A stretch of DNA of 23,358 nt. Origin: DATKMG01 sp035541995 (GTDB taxonomy: Bacteria; Acidobacteriota; Terriglobia; Versatilivoradales; Versatilivoraceae). Where the stretch lies: positions 1-23,358 of the forward strand of contig DATKMG010000611.1 in NCBI GenBank assembly GCA_035541995.1, in the 5' to 3' direction. Both the position numbers and the translations under genes were made by a program. Positions 8,350 through 16,076 of the stretch are shown piece after piece. The notes beneath the pieces are model-generated. The model did not search any database. It was not told where the DNA came from and saw nothing but the letters and a program-made list of their open reading frames with translations. How positions within the stretch are numbered: position 1 is the stretch's first letter; every line of letters begins with the position of its first letter.

Positions 8350-8871
8350 TCATGGATTACTCTTGGACTCCTCAGACGCCAAAATGCTTCTGTCCTTTAC
8401 GTTGGCATTTTGGAGAAGGACATCCAGCATGAGCAAGCCAATCCCAATCGAGATACATGCGTCTGCTGCATTAAAAGTGGGCCAATGGTGACTTCTATAA
8501 TAAACCTCGATGAAATCAATAACGTAGCCATAGCTAATCCGATCATGAAGGTTTCCAGCAGCACCCCCAAAAACTAACATGAGGCCCCACTGTAACCGGC
8601 GCTGGTCGGAAGCGTGACGAAGAGAGAAAATCAGGATAATCATTAATGCAATCCCGGCGACACCCGTTAATAGATATGACATCCAGGGAGATTCCTCATT
8701 GGAGAGCAACCCAAAGGCAACACCGGTATTCCGGGTATAGAAGAGATCGAGCAGGCCTGGAACCAAGTTGATTGATTGGTGGAGTTGGAGTGTTGCTTCA
8801 ATCACTGATTTCGAGATTCGATCCAGGGCGAAAACACCCAAGGCTACTGCAAAAAGGACCACCCTATTCAT
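8350..8871 (-). CDS. lspA: lipoprotein signal peptidase (signal peptidase II)
   Basis: 173 residues with four hydrophobic segments, the normal size for LspA. This aspartyl protease cuts the signal peptide of prolipoproteins just before the lipid-modified cysteine. The catalytic pair is visible as Asp119 (GYVIDF) and Asp137 (FNAADACI), with the conserved RNTGVAFG and GGAAGNLHDR blocks. ATG 8871 fits the family start and has GAGGG upstream; a TTG at 8886 is less likely. It is the first gene of the lspA-lgt-rluD cluster. No convincing promoter was found just upstream. Confidence 0.95.
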   Translation of the reverse strand: MNRVVLFAVALGVFALDRISKSVIEATLQLHQSINLVPGLLDLFYTRNTGVAFGLLSNEESPWMSYLLTGVAGIALMIILIFSLRHASDQRRLQWGLMLVFGGAAGNLHDRISYGYVIDFIEVYYRSHHWPTFNAADACISIGIGLLMLDVLLQNANVKDRSILASEESKSNP

Positions 8872-9384
8872 ACAAGATTCCCTCAAATCTCTCTATGAAC
8901 CTTAGCACATTTAAAGCAAACCGTGGGGACCTAGTATTCATGCACATTCAGTCTTGGGGAGGTTCAAAGAAGCCTTGAAACCCCGGAAGGTCTCCGTGCT
9001 TGGCTCACCCAGCCTTGGAGAAAGGGAAATTATAGGACAATGGGCTTTGCTTGTCTAATCCGGCTTTGCAGGAGATGCAATCAAGAATGGCAGAAATAGA
9101 CTTGGGAATGCTCTCCCAAAGACCACTGGAGAAATGGCCTTGGCTTGATAATCGGGCCGCACATTCGACCCTTTGAAGCAATGGATCTTAGAGTCGCTGT
9201 TCCACGAAGCACGATTTCTCCAATGATGGCCCGTTTGAGTTTGTTTCGACGGTCATCCAGATGCTTGTCCCTTGGAAGACTGATGAAGATGCGGCGCTTG
9301 ATTGCCATCAGGTTCACCCACCCACAACTATCGTCGTGAAGACATCCACCAGTCAAGGAACCATACTTGAAACGCTTGCTCCAA
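8872..9384. other. intergenic stretch, 513 bases, mostly without recognisable function
   Basis: This lies between lspA (minus) and the cysS promoter (plus). Apart from the gene remnant described separately (9055-9308), I see no intact gene, RNA or repeat. Part of it must carry the lspA promoter; TTGCTT ... ATAGAG about 35-65 bases before lspA is the only candidate and it is weak. Confidence 0.5.
9055..9308 (-). pseudogene. possible remnant of a TIR-like gene (N-terminal end, frameshifted)
   Basis: From ATG 9308 the reading frame gives RRIFISLPRDKHLDDRRNKL and then KRAIIGEI, an opening I recall from proteins with a TIR-like or related Rossmann fold (RxFIS, then a long helix with KWAIV or similar). 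After that the frame turns into unlikely sequence (RGTATLRSIASKGRM) and stops at 9081. In the next frame, 9189-9055 reads KIHCFKGSNVRPDYQAKAIS, and its QAKAIS part recalls the AKAWS block that follows in the same family. This looks like one lost base plus loss of the rest of the gene. It may instead be chance, or a short real gene. The family likeness comes from memory, not from a search. Confidence 0.35.
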
Positions 9385-9413
9385 TTGACTTTTCAGGCAC
9401 GGAGGCCTATGCT
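9385..9413 (+). promoter_or_regulatory. promoter for cysS
   Basis: TTGACT (9385-9390), a 17 bp spacer and TATGCT (9408-9413) form a good housekeeping-type promoter. Transcription would begin near 9420, giving a short leader before the AAAGGA site at 9430 and the TTG start at 9443. Confidence 0.6.
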
Positions 9414-9442
9414 TACAGGGAATTCAGGGAAAGGACCGAAGC

Positions 9443-10837
9443 TTGGCGCTCAAGATCTCTAATACGCTGACCGGGCAAATGGAGGAATTTAGGCCACTGG
9501 AAGACAACCTGGTGCGGATGTATACCTGCGGACCCACGGTCTATGGTTACGCGCATATTGGCAACTTCCGGACGTTCATCTTCGAAGATGTGTTAAAACG
9601 GTACTTGCGGTTCAAGGGTTACCGGATTAAGCATGTGATGAATATCACTGATGTTGACGACAAAACGATCCGGGATTCCAAGGCCAGTGAGCCCAGCCAG
9701 CTGCGGAAATATACAGACCAATACACGACCGCCTTTATGGAAGATTGCCGCCAGCTTCGAATTGAAGAGCCCGATCTCGTGGTTCATGCGACTGACCACA
9801 TCCCGGAAATGGTCAGTTTGATTGAACGGCTTACAGCCAAAGGACACACTTACGAAAAGGATGGTTCCATTTACTTCCGGATCGCGAGCTTCAAAGATTA
9901 CGGTAAACTCTCCAAATTGGATAAAGAGGGCATCAAGCCGGGTGCCCGCGTGGACGTCGACGAATACGAGAAACAAGATGCGCGGGATTTTGTGCTTTGG
10001 AAAGCTCCCAAACCCGAAGAGCCTTTCTGGACGACCTCAATAGGCTCGGGCCGACCCGGCTGGCACATCGAGTGTTCCGCTATGTCAATGAAGTATCTGG
10101 GGGACAGTTTTGACCTGCATTGTGGGGGCGTAGATAACATCTTCCCTCACCACGAGAATGAGATTGCTCAAAGCGAGTCAGTCACGGGCAAACCATTTGT
10201 CCGCTACTGGATGCACGGAGAGCACCTAATCGTGGAAGGAGAGAAAATGTCTAAGTCCAAGGGGAATTACTACACGCTTAGGGATCTCCTGCAGAAAGGG
10301 ATTGATCCCTTGGATGTGCGCTATGTTCTCCTCAGTATTCCCTATAAGCACAAACTGAACTTCACATTTGATGCGCTCCGTCAGGCCCGTAGTTCCCTGA
10401 GGCGATTGCAGGATTTCCAGATCCGTCTGAAGACCGACCATTTCCCTCATGAGGCGACTGCGGAACTTCATCCCCTCCTTAAGCAGGCGAGGGAACAGTT
10501 CGAACAAGCCATGGATGACGACCTGAATACCGCTCAGGCCTTGGCGGTCCTATTTGACCTGGTGCGGGAGATAAACATCGCTATGGATCAAAAAGGGGTT
10601 TCGGAGGAAGATCACGCCGCGATTCACAAGGCCGTAGCCGAGATCAATGAGGTTTTCGATATCTTGGCAGAGCCTGAGTCCGAGATGGACAGTCGTATTC
10701 GGGAATTGATTGAGCAGCGCAACGCGGCGCGGAGAGCCCGGAACTTTCCCCTGGCTGACCAGTTCCGCTCCCAGATCTACGAGATGGGCTATATAATCGA
10801 GGATACTCGGGAGGGTACTCGATGGAAAAAGCGTTAA
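9443..10837 (+). CDS. cysS: cysteinyl-tRNA synthetase
   Basis: 464 residues, the usual length. This class I enzyme joins cysteine to tRNA-Cys in the cytoplasm. The HIGH motif appears as HIGN (38-41) and KMSKS at 268-272. The active-site zinc ligands are all present: Cys29 (MYTCGP), Cys211 (HIECS), His236 and Glu240 (FPHHENE). The C-terminal helical domain and the short anticodon-binding tail (NFPLADQFRSQIYEMGY) are complete. The start is TTG 9443: AAAGGA lies seven bases upstream and the protein begins at the normal family position. It has its own promoter and no close upstream partner on the same strand. Confidence 0.97.
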   Translation: MALKISNTLTGQMEEFRPLEDNLVRMYTCGPTVYGYAHIGNFRTFIFEDVLKRYLRFKGYRIKHVMNITDVDDKTIRDSKASEPSQLRKYTDQYTTAFMEDCRQLRIEEPDLVVHATDHIPEMVSLIERLTAKGHTYEKDGSIYFRIASFKDYGKLSKLDKEGIKPGARVDVDEYEKQDARDFVLWKAPKPEEPFWTTSIGSGRPGWHIECSAMSMKYLGDSFDLHCGGVDNIFPHHENEIAQSESVTGKPFVRYWMHGEHLIVEGEKMSKSKGNYYTLRDLLQKGIDPLDVRYVLLSIPYKHKLNFTFDALRQARSSLRRLQDFQIRLKTDHFPHEATAELHPLLKQAREQFEQAMDDDLNTAQALAVLFDLVREINIAMDQKGVSEEDHAAIHKAVAEINEVFDILAEPESEMDSRIRELIEQRNAARRARNFPLADQFRSQIYEMGYIIEDTREGTRWKKR

Positions 10838-11092
10838 ATGATTTGCCAGCTCAACATTCCTATCGGTTGCCAGACCGCTTCCTGCCTTGCCAGGCGCGTC
10901 CTGGTCTATTCAGTGCCGCTTAGTCTCTGTCTGGGATATGGAGGACAGGAGTAGGCGTCAGAGCAAGTCAAAGAAACGGTGAGAAAACAAACATACCGGG
11001 AAGCTTATCCGAGCTATGCCTCTGCCGTTTCCCGATTTAATCGTCCCTCTCCCTTGTGTTGCTTCCGCATTCCCTGGCGAAAGGAGACTCCC

Positions 11093-12421
11093 GTGCAAGA
11101 CAATCCCTGGATTCATATAATCACGGAGCTTCCCGGACCTCAGGCCCGGGTTATTTTAGAAAAAGACCATCGATTCGTTTCCCCATCCTACAGTCGTCCC
11201 TATCCGCTAGTAGCAGCGAAGGCGCAAGGAATGGTGGTTTATGACGTGGACGGCAATGCTTTCCTCGACTTCAGTGCCGGTATTGCCAGCTGTGCGACCG
11301 GGCACTGTCATCCCCGTATTGTCAAAGCCATTCAAGAACAGGCAGCTCAACTGATTCACATGTCCGGGACCGATTTTTACTATCCTCAAATGGTACATCT
11401 GGCAGAAACACTGGCCCGCGTGACTCCGGGAGAACCAGACAAGAGGGTTTACTTCGGGAATTCCGGAACCGAGGCCATTGAGGCTGCTATGAAGCTGGCC
11501 CGTTATGTCACTGGCAGGAAGCATTTCATTGCCTTCTATAATGCCTTTCACGGAAGAACATTCGGCGCACTTTCACTGACTGCCAGCAAACCGGTTCAGC
11601 GCAAGGGCTTTGGACCCCTGCTTGCCGGGGTCCACCACGCGCCTTATCCCTATTGCTATCGCTGTCTCCATCAGAATCCGGGCTGCTGCTGTGTCCGTCA
11701 TATTGAGGACATACTCTTCAAATCCATTCTTAGCCCCACCGAAGTGGCGGCAATTGTTTTTGAACCAATCCAAGGAGAAGGGGGATACATTGTTCCCCCT
11801 CAAGAATTCTTTGATGAACTCCGGCGATTGGCTCGAGCTTACGATATCCTGCTGATTGCTGACGAAGTCCAATCCGGCATGGGCCGCACCGGCAAAATGT
11901 TTGCAGTGGAACACTTCGGCTGTGTCCCGGACATCATCGCGATTGCTAAAGGCATTGCGTCCGGCATGCCCCTGAGTGCTACAGTGGCATCTTCGGAGCT
12001 GATGAGTTGGGAAGCTGGTTCTCACGCTTCAACGTTCGGAGGCAACCCGGTCAGTTGTGCTGCCGCCCTGGAGACTATCCGAATGCTGGAAGAGGAACTG
12101 GTCCATAACGCCGCAAAAATCGGAACATTCCTTTTAGATCGGCTTCGGGAAATGGCTGAGCGCCACCTCCTCATTGGAGACGTACGTGGTCTTGGTCTTA
12201 TGATCGGTATCGAATTGGTGAAAGATAAGTCTAGCAAGGAAAAGGCAACAGTCGAGAAAGGGCGGGTGGTCCAAAGGTGTTTCGAGAAAGGCCTGTTGAT
12301 TTTGGGCTGTGGTGAGAACACACTGCGATTCATGCCTCCCCTCATTGTCAATCAGGGTCAGGCCGAAGTCGCATTGGAAATTCTGGACGAAGTGCTGACG
12401 GAGGTTGAAAGAGGAATATGA
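11093..12421 (+). CDS. class III (PLP-dependent) aminotransferase, acetylornithine/GABA type
   Basis: 442 residues. Residues near the start (ILEKDHRFVSPSYSRPYPLV) and the GNSGTEAIEAAMKLAR block mark the acetylornithine/4-aminobutyrate family. PLP-binding residues are seen in ADEVQSG (Asp257) and AIAKGIASG (catalytic Lys286), with STFGGNPVSCAA after them. It moves an amino group between an ω-amino or amino acid and a keto acid; the exact substrate cannot be read. Related archaeal-type enzymes include amino acid racemases. A cysteine-rich insert (CYRCLHQNPGCCC, 188-200) lies mid-protein. The start is GTG 11093 because AAGGAG sits six bases upstream and earlier in-frame sequence does not look coding. 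No pathway partner is adjacent. The 255 bases before it hold no gene that I can see. Confidence 0.85.
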   Translation: MQDNPWIHIITELPGPQARVILEKDHRFVSPSYSRPYPLVAAKAQGMVVYDVDGNAFLDFSAGIASCATGHCHPRIVKAIQEQAAQLIHMSGTDFYYPQMVHLAETLARVTPGEPDKRVYFGNSGTEAIEAAMKLARYVTGRKHFIAFYNAFHGRTFGALSLTASKPVQRKGFGPLLAGVHHAPYPYCYRCLHQNPGCCCVRHIEDILFKSILSPTEVAAIVFEPIQGEGGYIVPPQEFFDELRRLARAYDILLIADEVQSGMGRTGKMFAVEHFGCVPDIIAIAKGIASGMPLSATVASSELMSWEAGSHASTFGGNPVSCAAALETIRMLEEELVHNAAKIGTFLLDRLREMAERHLLIGDVRGLGLMIGIELVKDKSSKEKATVEKGRVVQRCFEKGLLILGCGENTLRFMPPLIVNQGQAEVALEILDEVLTEVERGI

Positions 12422-12533
12422 GCAGCAGTCTCTCCACTCGCTGTAACATCCGAGCTCAAAGTCCCAGCCATAAATCGTGGGGCTGGCTTCTCATGTCCCA
12501 CTGCAATTCAGATCAATCACACAATTCGCGGCT

Positions 12534-13007
12534 ATGTTCGAGCGTCTTATGTCTTTACTGCATTCGCTTCTTCTAGCGCGACTGAACCGATGGGCTCACT
12601 CCCTTTTCGGGAATATCTCTCTTAAGAATCTGCCATCGCGGGGCGGCAGCATTGCAGCTAAAGGCGACCGGGGCGAATGGCTGGCGTATCACTACTTGAG
12701 AGGCCAGGGCTATCGGATCGTGGCACGCCAGTATCGCAGATCCTTTGGAGAGATCGATCTGATCGGCTGGGAAGAAGATATACTGTGTTTCATTGAGGTC
12801 AAACTCCGAACACGATTGGACCACGGGCGCCCCGAAGAAGCTGTGAACCGGAGGAAGAAGCGACAGATCTGCCGCGTAGCACGAGATTATAGAAGACGAT
12901 ACAAACTTCATGATATAAACTATCGTTATGACATTGTAAGTATCTCAGGACGGCTGGAAACCCCTCATTTTCAGCTCATCCGCGGAGCGTTCTGCGAAGA
13001 TTACTGA
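12534..13007 (+). CDS. YraN/UPF0102 family protein, nuclease-like fold
   Basis: About 157 residues. The conserved core is present: KGDRGEWLAYHYLRGQGYRI (43-62), FGEIDLI (71-77) and FIEVKLRT (86-93), then GRPEEAV and a closing H-x-Q-L-I-R-G-AF. Glu73, Asp75, Glu88 and Lys90 have the spacing of restriction-enzyme-like nucleases, and Glu48 lies in the first helix. The cellular role of this widespread family is not settled; links to DNA repair or recombination have been proposed. The start is uncertain: ATG 12534 and ATG 12549 are both possible, GTG 12477 is less likely, and none has a strong ribosome binding site. The ~40 residues before the core are longer than usual. It ends 14 bases before galT and probably shares its transcript. 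Confidence 0.85.
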   Translation: MFERLMSLLHSLLLARLNRWAHSLFGNISLKNLPSRGGSIAAKGDRGEWLAYHYLRGQGYRIVARQYRRSFGEIDLIGWEEDILCFIEVKLRTRLDHGRPEEAVNRRKKRQICRVARDYRRRYKLHDINYRYDIVSISGRLETPHFQLIRGAFCEDY

Positions 13008-13021
13008 GATGGAAGGAAATT

Positions 13022-14038
13022 GTGCCCGAACTCAGGAAAGACCCCATTACTGGACGCTGGGTCATCATTGCTACTGACCGCGGCAAGCGACCAACAGATT
13101 TCACCAACCCCAGTATTCAGATGAAAGGTGGATTCTGCCCTTTCTGTTACGGTAATGAGGACAAGACACCACCCGAGGTCTTGTGCTACCGATCTGACGG
13201 CGGCAATCCCAACACGCCGGGTTGGAATCTCAGAGTGGTTCCCAACAAGTTTCCCGCCCTGATGATTGAAGGTAATCTGAATCGGCAGGGCGAAGGGCTA
13301 TTTGACAAAATGAGCGGCGTGGGAGCTCACGAGGTGATTATCGAGACCTCCGATCACGATAAAACCTTAGCGACTCTGTCTGAGCGGTCTGTGGAGGATG
13401 TCTTCTGGGCCTTCCGTGACCGGATGATTGACCTGAAGAGAGACCGCCGTTTTCGTTATATCCTGATCTTCAAAAATCACGGTGAGCCGGCTGGAGCCTC
13501 ATTGGAGCACTCTCATTCCCAGCTGATAGCATTGCCAATTGTGCCGCGACTGGTTTCTGAGGAAATCCAGGGCAGCAAGGCTCACTTTGCTTACAAAGAG
13601 CGTTGCGTGTATTGCGACATTATTCGTCAGGAGATTAATTCTACTATTCGGGTAATCGAAGAGAACTCAGACTTCGTCAGCATAGCACCGTATGCCCCAA
13701 GGTTCCCTTTTGAGAACTGGGTCCTTCCTAAGTCTCACGATTCCTGCTTCGAAGATGCGCAGAAGGGAACTTACCAGAGTCTTGCCCTGATCTTGAAAGG
13801 CGTCCTGACCCGGATGGACAGGGTCTTAGATCTGCCATCTTACAACATGGTGATCCATACCTCGCCCATCATGGAAACCATCAATGATTATTACCATTGG
13901 CACATCGAACTGATGCCGAAGCTCTCCAGAGTAGCCGGGTTCGAATGGGGGACCGGTTTTTACATCAACCCTGTGTCGCCGGAAGATTCAGCGCGTTACT
14001 TGAGAGAGGCCACCGAGTTCAATCAGAAAGTGGTTTAA
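13022..14038 (+). CDS. galT: galactose-1-phosphate uridylyltransferase
   Basis: 338 residues. GalT swaps UMP between UDP-glucose and galactose-1-phosphate in the Leloir pathway. The active site reads HSHSQ (163-167), with His165 as the nucleophile; the common form is HPHGQ, so two neighbour residues differ. Likely zinc ligands are Cys39/Cys42 (CPFC), His103 and His163, and a second pair Cys195/Cys198 (CVYC) recurs in the second half. YHWHIELMPK (291-300) is the second histidine-triad-like half. GTG 13022 is chosen because AAGGA lies five bases upstream. No other galactose gene is nearby. Relatives that use other sugar phosphates cannot be excluded. Confidence 0.85.
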   Translation: MPELRKDPITGRWVIIATDRGKRPTDFTNPSIQMKGGFCPFCYGNEDKTPPEVLCYRSDGGNPNTPGWNLRVVPNKFPALMIEGNLNRQGEGLFDKMSGVGAHEVIIETSDHDKTLATLSERSVEDVFWAFRDRMIDLKRDRRFRYILIFKNHGEPAGASLEHSHSQLIALPIVPRLVSEEIQGSKAHFAYKERCVYCDIIRQEINSTIRVIEENSDFVSIAPYAPRFPFENWVLPKSHDSCFEDAQKGTYQSLALILKGVLTRMDRVLDLPSYNMVIHTSPIMETINDYYHWHIELMPKLSRVAGFEWGTGFYINPVSPEDSARYLREATEFNQKVV

Positions 14039-14514
14039 GCCGTTTTTTAGGTCTGCATCCATACCCTCAATACTCCGTGTTCAAGACAAAGATCCTTCAA
14101 ATCGTTCGCTGCCCACATTCTAAGATTGATTGGGGCACGACAGGTGCAAACGGGAGTAACAGGTAGCGATAAACCCTGAAGCAGTCCTCGTCCAAGGCCG
14201 CAGCGCGGCCTCAAGTCAGGCGCCGCGAGGCGGCGCGAAGGAGCCCGGGATGGAGCGGGTGAGGGACAGTCAAGCAGACACCGTGGCAAGGAGCAACAGG
14301 CAGGAGCCAGGAGCGACAACAAGCTCAGCCGGCGGTCGCTGCTGCGTTCCGTTGCGGCAGAGCAAGCTCGTCCAAAACGCTCGTCTTCGACCCGCCGAAA
14401 GCCTGACTCCGCCCTCGCTTCGCTTTAAAAGCATCCGCCAGGCCGAACCGGATATTTTTACTTTGGCAAGAAGAAGTGATTTCCACTCTGGTACGAGATG
14501 AACCTTTTTTGGGG
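14039..14514. other. 476-base non-coding stretch before tRNA-Gly, partly very GC-rich
   Basis: No credible gene lies here; the open frames are short or are tRNA shadows. Bases 14201-14260 contain 46 G or C out of 60, far above the flanking genes. Two tight hairpins lie at 14196-14236. A weaker long-range pairing (GGCGGTCG near 14333 with CGACCCGCC near 14388) hints at more structure. It may be a dispersed repeat or a structured RNA. Confidence 0.5.
14196..14236. repeat. two adjacent GC-rich hairpins with three-base loops
   Basis: The first hairpin is GGCCGC-AGC-GCGGCC (14196-14210), the second GCGCCGC-GAG-GCGGCGC (14220-14236), with nine bases between. Both stems are perfect. Neither is followed by a T-tract, so they do not look like terminators. 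Paired short hairpins of this kind resemble REP-type repeats. Confidence 0.55.
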
Positions 14515-14544
14515 TTGACTTTTTGATGGGACGGCCTTTAAGAT
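14515..14544 (+). promoter_or_regulatory. promoter for tRNA-Gly
   Basis: TTGACT (14515-14520) and TAAGAT (14539-14544) are separated by 18 bp. Transcription would begin about 14551, just before the mature tRNA end at 14555. Confidence 0.7.
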
Positions 14545-14554
14545 TTGAGTGCAA

Positions 14555-14629
14555 GCGGGAATAACTCAGTGGTAGAGTGCGACCTTGCCAAGGTCGAAGT
14601 CGCGGGTTCAAATCCCGTTTCCCGCTCCA
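14555..14629 (+). tRNA. tRNA-Gly (anticodon GCC), CCA encoded
   Basis: A full cloverleaf can be drawn. The acceptor GCGGGAA (14555-14561) pairs with TTCCCGC (14619-14625). The D arm contains the invariant GGT. The anticodon stem CGACC/GGTCG encloses TTGCCAA, giving anticodon GCC for GGC/GGU glycine codons. The T arm is GCGGG-TTCAAAT-CCCGT. The discriminator base is T and the CCA end (14627-14629) is in the DNA. It has its own promoter and terminator, so it is a single-gene unit. Confidence 0.97.
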
Positions 14630-14660
14630 ATTTCCCTTTTGCTCGAGAGAGCGCCGATTG

Positions 14661-14738
14661 GGCAATTGATAAATGAACCGTCAGAGCTCTTGCCCTGACT
14701 TAGGAACATTCCGAGAACATTTATCAATTGCCTTTTTT
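14661..14738 (+). terminator. long-stem terminator after tRNA-Gly
   Basis: GGCAATTGATAAATG (14661-14675) is matched by its exact reverse complement at 14718-14732, followed at once by six T and then CTTTTCTCTT. The 42-base loop can form its own small hairpin (GTCAG 14680-14684 with CTGAC 14695-14699). It should end the tRNA transcript. The stem is AT-rich and the loop long, unlike a typical compact terminator. The T-tract ends only 10 bases before the next start codon. Confidence 0.7.
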
Positions 14739-14748
14739 CTTTTCTCTT

Positions 14749-15630
14749 ATGGTTAAACTGGCTGCCTTTCCGAAATGCTTCATGGACCAACTCTGTGTGG
14801 ATCGATCATTGACGATCTTTCAGTGGATCGAGATGGCATCCACTCTCGGGGTAGATGGATTGGAATTCTACCCTGGCTTTCTCGAGTCTTTAGAGCCAAA
14901 CTACCTTCAATCCGTCAAGAAGAAACTGGATCAACACCGGCTTGAAATGCCGATGCTTTGTTACTCTCCCGACTTTACGATCCCCGATACCCAGAGCCGT
15001 CGTGAAGAGGTCGCCAAACAGAAGCAGATGATCGATTTGGTGGCCCTATTTGAAGGTCGTTACTGTCGGGTCCTTTCGGGTCAGGCGTACCCGGAAGTGG
15101 CGCGTAGTCAGGGAGTTCAATGGGTCGTTGAATGCATTCGGCAATGCTTGGAGTATGCCAGTCAGCAAGGGGTTGTCCTGATCATGGAAAATCATTACAA
15201 GGACAACTACTGGCGCTTTCCAGAATTTGCTCAAAAGCAGGAGGTCTTCCTGGAGATCGTCACTCAAATCGACTCCGCCTGGTTTGGTGTCAACTTCGAT
15301 CCTTCCAATGCATTGATAGCCGGCGAGGATCCGCTGGAACTCTTGGAAGCCGTCAAGCGCCAGGTCGTGACCATGCATGCCTCAGATCGCTACCTGGAGG
15401 GTGGCACTCTGGAGGACTTGAAAGCCCAAGAGGGAAGTGTCGGTTACGCCAAGTTTCTCAAACATGGAGTGATTGGAAAGGGACTTAACGATTACGACCG
15501 GATCTTTGGGATCCTGAAGGAGGCAGGTTTCGACGGTTGGGTTTCCATCGAAGACGGACTCAATGGTCTTGAGGAACTTCGAGAGTCGGCGAACTTTTTA
15601 AGGAATAAGATGCGTCAATACTTCGAATGA
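14749..15630 (+). CDS. sugar phosphate isomerase/epimerase-like TIM-barrel protein
   Basis: 293 residues with the xylose-isomerase-like (AP endonuclease family 2) barrel. The metal-binding set of this superfamily is visible: Glu147 (LIMENHY), Asp184 (VNFDPSN), His210 (TMHASD) and Glu268 (VSIEDG). Members isomerise or epimerise keto sugars, act on inositol-type compounds, or cut DNA at abasic sites; the substrate is unclear here. It is probably cytosolic. ATG 14749 follows the conserved start region, but there is no Shine-Dalgarno: the bases before it are the T-tract of the tRNA terminator. A later ATG (14803) also lacks one. It may be translated from a leaderless or very short leader, or in low amounts. 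No sugar pathway partner is adjacent. Confidence 0.8.
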   Translation: MVKLAAFPKCFMDQLCVDRSLTIFQWIEMASTLGVDGLEFYPGFLESLEPNYLQSVKKKLDQHRLEMPMLCYSPDFTIPDTQSRREEVAKQKQMIDLVALFEGRYCRVLSGQAYPEVARSQGVQWVVECIRQCLEYASQQGVVLIMENHYKDNYWRFPEFAQKQEVFLEIVTQIDSAWFGVNFDPSNALIAGEDPLELLEAVKRQVVTMHASDRYLEGGTLEDLKAQEGSVGYAKFLKHGVIGKGLNDYDRIFGILKEAGFDGWVSIEDGLNGLEELRESANFLRNKMRQYFE

Positions 15631-15723
15631 AGTCACCGGCTCGAGGCCTGAAAACACTTGGCCCACCCCCATAATGGGTTTCTCAGCGGTCGCAACTGCT
15701 TTTAGACCGGCATCATCAGTCTG

Positions 15724-16008
15724 CTAACTCTGCGCATCGGACGATTGTCGGGGGGTTTCCTTTGAAGCTGGTTGAATCAGACCCTTCCGGTTGCAGAAAA
15801 GAATCTGGCCCACAAGAAATCCATCGTTCACCCGCTTCAGCGAGCTTTTCACTAGGTAGAATTCTTCCCCAATAGTGCTTTTTGGGGCCGGAGTTTTCAG
15901 ATTTTTCTTGATCCTGGAATGCTCTCTATAAATGATAAATCCGAAAACGAGAATGAGGACCGATTTGACTCCCAAGAAAATGATGAGGTAACTGTAAAGA
16001 TTTTGCAT
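15724..16008 (-). CDS. small single-pass membrane protein, unknown function
   Basis: 94 residues. Residues ~6-27 (SYLIIFLGVKSVLILVFGFI) form one membrane segment, followed by a basic stretch (YREHSRIKKNLK) that should stay in the cytoplasm, and a soluble tail with FYLVKSSLKRVNDGFLVGQI. I do not recognise the family. Support for a real gene comes from a good promoter just upstream (16030-16058), a GAGG site about nine bases before ATG 16008, and protein-like composition. It is divergent from nnrD, and their control regions overlap within about 70 bases. Confidence 0.6.
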   Translation of the reverse strand: MQNLYSYLIIFLGVKSVLILVFGFIIYREHSRIKKNLKTPAPKSTIGEEFYLVKSSLKRVNDGFLVGQILFCNRKGLIQPASKETPRQSSDAQS

Positions 16009-16029
16009 GAAGCCATGCCTCTATAATTT

Positions 16030-16058
16030 ACTGTAAGTCAGGTGATGTTCTAAGTCAA
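16030..16058 (-). promoter_or_regulatory. promoter for the small membrane protein gene
   Basis: Read on the minus strand: TTGACT (complement of 16053-16058), a 17 bp spacer and TACAGT (complement of 16030-16035). Transcription would begin near 16023, giving a leader of about 15 bases before ATG 16008. Confidence 0.5.
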
Positions 16059-16076
16059 CTGCTACAAGAGGAAAAC

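Noticed and set aside
14270..14665. 131-codon minus-strand ORF across the tRNA
   Set aside because: Its N-terminal SGKRDLNPRL-type sequence is the reverse of tRNA-Gly, a well-known false protein; the rest covers the GC-rich non-coding stretch.
14661..14732. Inverted repeat next to tRNA-Gly as an integration site
   Set aside because: The repeat does not copy tRNA sequence, and there is no integrase or foreign gene; the T-tract makes a terminator the better reading.
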